A stretch of 5,927 nucleotides of DNA, from contig CAYSLJ010000266.1 in NCBI GenBank assembly GCA_964431735.1, positions 1-5,927 on the forward strand, read 5' to 3'. The translations under genes and the position numbers were made by a program. Source of the DNA: CALARM01 sp964431735. GTDB taxonomy: Bacteria; Vulcanimicrobiota; SpSt-956; JAKJGF01. Below the pieces are notes generated by a model, which worked only from the letters and a program-made list of their open reading frames with translations, made no database searches and was not told the DNA's origin. Positions 5,476 to 5,927 of this stretch are shown piece by piece; positions within the stretch are counted from its first letter, which is position 1; the number at the start of each line of letters is the position of its first letter.

Positions 5476-5597
5476 TATTTTTTGCATCGCAATATAAACA
5501 TAAGAGTAAAAAAAGCTATAAAAATCAAACTGCCACAAAAAATACCCCAAAATACCTGGATAAAACAGGCAAACAAATCAATCTACAAAAATCGGTT

Positions 5598-5613
5598 GGG
5601 ATTAAAAAATTAC
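5598..5613 (+). repeat. Distant copy of GGGATTAAAAAATTAC
   Basis: This 16-mer is identical to 56-71 and shares its first 14 bases with 73-86, in the same orientation about 5.5 kb apart. It is the only copy that is not tandem. The shared sequence continues neither upstream nor downstream in an obvious way. Confidence 0.55.
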
Positions 5614-5795
5614 GCAATTACAAAAAAAAAGTGGGGTTATTTGGCATAAGCACAAAAACACAGGTAATAAAGGATTTTATTCTTTTAAAAAGAATATTAA
5701 GGAAGCACATTTCAGAGATGGGTATCAAGTTATCTGAAGCGGTAATCAGGAATGAAAGAAAAACAACTCCGGCAAATTAAAAATTAGTATCCCCG

Positions 5796-5809
5796 CGTGA
5801 CGCGTCACG
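5796..5809. repeat. Mirrored heptamer palindrome CGTGACGCGTCACG
   Basis: This perfect 14-bp palindrome consists of one GTGACGC-type unit facing its inverse. It belongs to the same heptamer family as the arrays inside the PHA operon but sits about 400 bp upstream of the operon promoter, showing that the repeat is not limited to operon spacers. Confidence 0.85.
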
Positions 5810-5927
5810 AGAACATACATATAGTAATTTCATGATTTATCAAGATTTAAGCGATTATCACGCACTGCCGGTTTAGAACCTATCCGAAAAGTAATATTTA
5901 TTCTACACCCTTCCGGTGTGTGAGGCT

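Larger units (their letters stand above)
5476..5927. other. Non-coding right flank upstream of the PHA operon
   Basis: No convincing gene is present in these 452 bases. The stretch is very A-rich on the plus strand. An open frame covers 5466-5780 but lacks a ribosome site and reads as Lys-rich low complexity. The region also holds the third copy of GGGATTAAAAAATTAC (5598-5613), a mirrored heptamer palindrome (5796-5809) and a small hairpin near the window edge (5905-5909 ACACC with 5915-5919 GGTGT). Confidence 0.6.

Noticed and set aside
5466..5780. Plus-strand open frame of 104 codons divergent from the PHA operon
   Set aside because: Its ATG lies inside the putative operator with no ribosome site before it, and the product is Lys-rich as expected from translating A-rich DNA. 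I see no domain and no promoter facing it. It could still be a relic of a small gene in its last third.
5905..5919. ACACC-CTTCC-GGTGT hairpin as a terminator at the window edge
   Set aside because: The stem is only 5 bp and is not followed by a T-run in the 8 bases left in the window. The context is cut off, so no call is made.

Overview
The window looks like a piece of an AT-rich, probably anaerobic Gram-negative genome, perhaps of the Desulfobacterota, Deferribacterota or Nitrospirota kind. That placement is a low-confidence inference from base composition, the class III-type PHA synthase and the repeat style. It carries one complete polyhydroxyalkanoate (PHA) operon and one unrecognised small membrane-protein gene. 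All genes lie on the minus strand, so the operon reads from right to left.

Layout in transcription order. A strong sigma-70-type promoter (5422-5450) with a perfect Shine-Dalgarno drives a phasin-like granule protein (4883-5380). The class III-like PHA synthase phaC follows (3745-4863), then a short-chain dehydrogenase expected to act as acetoacetyl-CoA reductase (2882-3664), a very short PhaE-like synthase subunit (2431-2817), and an SCP-x-type thiolase (1146-2339, trimmed from a longer reading frame). An 11-12 bp hairpin with a T-tract (1059-1093) ends the operon. Together the genes encode a full acetyl-CoA to poly(3-hydroxybutyrate) route: the thiolase condenses two acetyl-CoA, the reductase makes (R)-3-hydroxybutyryl-CoA, PhaC with a PhaE-type partner polymerises it, and the phasin coats the granule.

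Downstream of the terminator is a 133 bp MITE-like palindromic element (926-1058). After it comes a separate promoter and a 180-residue protein with two membrane segments (238-780). Two features stand out beyond the genes. First, both promoters carry a similar TTTTCG-N6-CGAAAA inverted repeat just upstream of the -35 box, which suggests the unknown membrane protein is co-regulated with PHA synthesis. Second, the three longer spacers inside the operon each hold a GTGACGC heptamer array. The array between the reductase and phaE genes is inverted relative to the other two, so the reductase gene is bracketed by a perfect 23 bp inverted repeat. The right end (5476-5927) and left end (1-237) hold no convincing gene.
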